Below, in pieces: positions 31,557 to 32,360 of a stretch of DNA of 32,360 nucleotides. Below the pieces are notes generated by a model. That model was not told where the DNA came from and made no database searches. It saw only the letters and a program-made list of their open reading frames with translations. The translations under genes and the position numbers were made by a program. Positions within the stretch are counted from its first letter, which is position 1; every line of letters starts with the position of its first letter. This stretch comes from Bacteroidota bacterium (lineage in GTDB: Bacteria > Bacteroidota > Bacteroidia > Chitinophagales > Chitinophagaceae), in NCBI GenBank assembly GCA_013286305.1, contig JABDFW010000035.1:1-32360 (forward strand). Direction: 5' to 3'.

Positions 31557-32203
31557 GGATCACTTATTTTTTTTGCGGAATATTTGATGTTTGAAAATGT
31601 TACAGTATTGCTTTTTCCTGTGGGCGATTGTGCCAAAAAACCTAAATGAAGAGGCCCTGTTGCATTAAACTGAAAATGACGTATCAAATACCATTTTGCG
31701 TCGTCCGATGAATAGTACAATGTAATAACATTGCCTGCTTTTGCAATTTTGTAATAAACCTTGTTCGTATTTACCGGCAGGGAATTGCAGTCGTCAGAAA
31801 TATCATTGGTTACAACACTTACCACCCTGTGCACACCGGTATAATCTTTTTCAAAACAAAATTTTATCCAGTGCAGCGGGTCTGCTTTCAATACAATGGC
31901 GCCGCCGTCCCACTTGCTGGTAAAATTGTGTTGTATGCATGCGGTTAATACAAAATTGCTGTCGGGAATAAAGAGTAGTTTGGGGGCATTGTCTGTATTG
32001 TAAGTTACATTGGGGTCGCGGAACATATCTGTTTTTTCGCCGGCAGTTACAGTAAAGGTTGCTTTGTTGTTTTCAAAATGCACCGGGCTGTTTTCCCAGA
32101 ATAGCTTATAAGGTATTGATGGGAGGATAACGGAATCTTTGTTTTGGGCATTTAGTACAATTCCGCTTAATAGAATTATTGTCAAAAGAAAATTTTTTTT
32201 CAT
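31541..32203 (-). CDS. DUF1349 exported protein
   Basis: 220 residues with a signal peptide (MKKNFLLTIILLSGIVLNAQ) and a DUF1349 concanavalin-like jellyroll. Family sequence features are WENSPVHFENNKATFTVTAGEKTDMF, SKWDGGAIVLKADPLHWIKF, the FEKDYTGVHRVVSVVTN strand and HLGFLAQSPTGKSNTVTFSNIKY. Such proteins probably bind carbohydrate or are accessory modules; no activity is established. The 3' end overlaps the convergent NAD(P)-binding gene by 16 bases. Confidence 0.88.
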   Translation of the reverse strand: MKKNFLLTIILLSGIVLNAQNKDSVILPSIPYKLFWENSPVHFENNKATFTVTAGEKTDMFRDPNVTYNTDNAPKLLFIPDSNFVLTACIQHNFTSKWDGGAIVLKADPLHWIKFCFEKDYTGVHRVVSVVTNDISDDCNSLPVNTNKVYYKIAKAGNVITLYYSSDDAKWYLIRHFQFNATGPLHLGFLAQSPTGKSNTVTFSNIKYSAKKISDPYTGE

Positions 32204-32312
32204 ACAGGCAACATTGTAGTAGTGAAGTTAAAAAACAAAACCGACTATAGAATATTCGTTTGACAGAGGGCGCAATATTGCTGTTAAAGACACAAAGTGT
32301 GAGGCTGGGAGG
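32204..32312. other. short upstream region of the DUF1349 gene
   Basis: No gene or strong motif seen. It presumably holds the DUF1349 promoter (minus strand); no good TAnnTTTG box was found. Confidence 0.4.
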
Positions 32313-32360
32313 TTAAGATTTATATTGAACAATTAGTTCCTCCAGGATAGCAGATATTTC
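32313..32360 (-). CDS. possible 3' end of a gene running in from the right
   Basis: Reading the minus strand from the window edge gives EISAILEELIVQYKS and a TAA stop. This is a plausible amphipathic C-terminal helix, but 15 residues are too few to be sure. Confidence 0.3.
   Translation of the reverse strand, partial: EISAILEELIVQYKS

Overview
This window looks like a chromosome segment from a Bacteroidota bacterium, most likely close to Chitinophagaceae. That placement is an inference. It rests on the left-edge protein ending in a type IX secretion (gliding-motility type) C-terminal domain, on DUF3078 and DUF1349 proteins, on the gene order miaB - sigma-54 activator - lptE - TPR-like protein - secG, on start sites lacking strong Shine-Dalgarno sequences, and on several upstream regions with the Bacteroidota -7 box TAnnTTTG. 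Base composition is AT-rich, so the few GC-rich patches stand out. No rRNA, tRNA, CRISPR array, prophage or complete insertion sequence was seen.

Layout: 1-336 is the 3' end of a secreted T9SS protein, followed by about 1 kb of noncoding DNA carrying a tandem pair of ~197 bp repeats. 1327-8339 (minus) holds an envelope and housekeeping cluster. miaB, a sigma-54 activator, lptE, an acidic TPR-like protein and secG form one probable operon ending at a clear terminator; mltG and a YihY membrane protein form a second unit. 8467-9423 (plus) is a DUF3078 protein. 9456-12924 (minus) has an FMN-binding protein, an exported adenosine deaminase, a HigBA toxin-antitoxin pair and a membrane-anchored methyltransferase. 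13097-13996 is an alpha/beta hydrolase with a strong terminator, then a Nudix hydrolase (minus) lies divergent to pyrE, an HMA protein, a GNAT and an exported flavin amine oxidase (plus). 17948-19648 (minus) is a PQQ-type beta-propeller lipoprotein and a small membrane protein.

19783-25172 (plus) is a histidine-degradation region: a MarR regulator, hutH and hutU, with two genes of unknown role between hutH and hutU. It is followed by a small membrane protein, a YciI protein, and a VWA protein and Mg-chelatase/MoxR-type AAA+ ATPase that are normally partners. In this window the pair is separated by a repeat, an orphan antitoxin-like gene and a decayed secreted-protein gene. The end carries murB, an NAD(P)-binding protein and a DUF1349 protein.

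The most interesting structure is a 214 bp element at 29603-29816. It has 22 bp terminal inverted repeats, nested internal stems, a flanking AAAT direct repeat, and appears to supply the last two bases of the murB stop codon. In addition, miaB and hutH each carry an in-frame insertion of repeat-like or GC-rich sequence, so small repeats seem to be spreading through both intergenic and coding DNA here.
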